From contig JANXVQ010000110.1 of the NCBI GenBank assembly GCA_025351545.1, forward strand, positions 1-15,479: 15,479 nucleotides of DNA, given 5' to 3'. A program made the translations under genes and the position numbers. Below the pieces are notes generated by a model. The model had not been told where the DNA came from. It ran no database searches and worked only from the letters and a program-made list of their open reading frames with translations. Source of the stretch: Spirosoma sp. Lineage in GTDB: Bacteria > Bacteroidota > Bacteroidia > Cytophagales > Spirosomataceae. Positions 14,571-15,479 of this stretch are shown here, piece by piece (position 1 is the stretch's first letter; each line of letters starts with the position of its first letter).

Positions 14571-15479
14571 GTGAAGTTTCTTCGTCAAACTTTCGAAAGT
14601 TTTCGGTTCGCGTGGCAGGCTCTGCGCTCGAATCTCCTGCGCACCATGCTCTCGCTGTTGGGCGTAACGGTAGGTATTTTTGCTATTATCGCCGTTTTTA
14701 CACTGGTCGATTCGCTGGAAAGAAACATCAGAGACAGCCTGTCGTTCATTGGCGACAAAGTAGTCTATGTAGATAAATGGCCCTGGATTTTTGACGGTCA
14801 AAATCAGTGGTGGAAGTATTTTCAACGCCCTGTACCGACTTATAAAGAATACCGTTTACTGAACGAACAACTCGAAAATGCTCAGGCAGTAGCCGTTATG
14901 GCGTTTAAAGGTCGGATTACGGTAAAAAATGGCAATAACAGCATGGCCTCGCTCATTCAGGGAACAACGATGGATTACAATAAAATTTCGGATGTTCCGG
15001 TCGAAAATGGGCGTTATTTTACTCAGCAGGAAATTGATGTGGCCCGGAATGTAGCCCTCATTGGCTCCGACGTAGCCGAAAATTTGTTTCCTGATCAAGA
15101 TCCGGTTGGTAAGTCGTTTAAAATCAATGGGCTGAACTTTTCAATTATTGGTGTTCAGCGCAAAAAAGGAGAAAGCATTATAAACATGGGCGGCAACCCC
15201 GACATCAAATGCATCATTCCATACGGATCGTTTGCCAAAATGTTTCACTCCCTTAATCCCAACATTAGTCTGGCCGTTAAGGGATACGATTCTGATCAGG
15301 GTCTGCTCGAACTGGAAAGTGAAATTAGAGGGATAATGCGTACCCGGCGCGGCTTACGTCCGGCACAGGACGACAACTTCGCCATCAATCGCCCCGAAGC
15401 CATCGCCCAGGCCATTAGCGGTATCTTTACCATGCTGACACTTGCCGGTTGGGTTATCGGTGGCTTTTCGATTCTAATC
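14571..15479 (+). CDS. ABC transporter permease, MacB/FtsX type (3' end outside window)
   Basis: The first 303 residues of an inner-membrane permease with a MacB-like periplasmic core. After a cytoplasmic start (KFLRQTFESFRFAWQALRSNLLRT) comes the first membrane span, about residues 26-47 (MLSLLGVTVGIFAIIAVFTL), then a large periplasmic domain with the family block VALIGSDVAENLFPDQDPVG and FSIIGVQRKKG (161-199), and from about 281 the second span, where the window ends. The GTG at 14571 gives the start usual for these proteins; an in-frame ATG at 14496 would add 25 residues that look poorly conserved, and the internal ATG at 14646 would remove the cytoplasmic helix. Such permeases pair with a LolD/MacB-like ATPase, not present here, and export peptides, lipoproteins or drugs, or transmit envelope signals. 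It is divergent from ggt. Confidence 0.85.
   Translation, partial: MKFLRQTFESFRFAWQALRSNLLRTMLSLLGVTVGIFAIIAVFTLVDSLERNIRDSLSFIGDKVVYVDKWPWIFDGQNQWWKYFQRPVPTYKEYRLLNEQLENAQAVAVMAFKGRITVKNGNNSMASLIQGTTMDYNKISDVPVENGRYFTQQEIDVARNVALIGSDVAENLFPDQDPVGKSFKINGLNFSIIGVQRKKGESIINMGGNPDIKCIIPYGSFAKMFHSLNPNISLAVKGYDSDQGLLELESEIRGIMRTRRGLRPAQDDNFAINRPEAIAQAISGIFTMLTLAGWVIGGFSILI

Noticed and set aside
14459..14776. 105-codon plus-strand frame upstream of and over the permease start
   Set aside because: The adjacent frame gives a typical MacB-like N-terminus that continues to the window end; this one is out of frame and featureless.

Overview
The window looks like ordinary chromosome from a member of the Bacteroidota, most probably a Cytophagales bacterium of the Spirosoma type. 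Four things suggest this: the YbbR/CdaR-like gene next to coaE, promoters of the TTTG / TAnnTTTG form, start codons without a clear Shine-Dalgarno sequence, and the protein families present. The genus is an impression, not a proof. I see no phage, transposase, CRISPR array, tRNA or rRNA.

Left part (1-5844). A YbbR-domain protein cut off at the left edge is followed by coaE (dephospho-CoA kinase) and an exported amidase-signature enzyme. A gap of about 500 bp contains a terminator hairpin. Next comes an envelope protein combining DUF937, a membrane span and an OmpA domain. It converges on a leftward sugar-nucleotidyltransferase-like gene, with two hairpins between the two genes.

Centre (5845-12128). 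A 448-bp intergenic region, with a 24-bp palindrome and repeated operator-like motifs, precedes a rightward cluster for phenylalanine and tyrosine breakdown: homogentisate dioxygenase (hmgA), 4-hydroxyphenylpyruvate dioxygenase (hppD), phenylalanine 4-hydroxylase (phhA), a MarR regulator, fumarylacetoacetase (fah) and a flavin-reductase-like gene. Together they convert Phe to Tyr, then from 4-hydroxyphenylpyruvate via homogentisate and maleylacetoacetate to fumarate plus acetoacetate. The Tyr aminotransferase and maleylacetoacetate isomerase are not in the window. The flavin-reductase-like gene is split by a one-base frameshift at a GGGG run. The MarR gene has its own promoter-like element and an inverted repeat reaching its start codon, so it is the natural candidate regulator.

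Right part (12129-15479). Leftward genes encode a 67-residue GDCCVxC-type cysteine-rich protein and a lipoprotein gamma-glutamyltransferase with a good TTTG-N19-TATTTTTG promoter. Divergent from it, a MacB/FtsX-type ABC transporter permease runs off the right edge.

I find no clearly new multi-gene system. The observations most worth a second look are the regulatory architecture of the Phe/Tyr cluster (operator-like repeats, marR operator, long intercistronic hairpin), the frameshifted flavin-reductase-like gene, the DUF937-OmpA fusion and the GDCCVxC protein.
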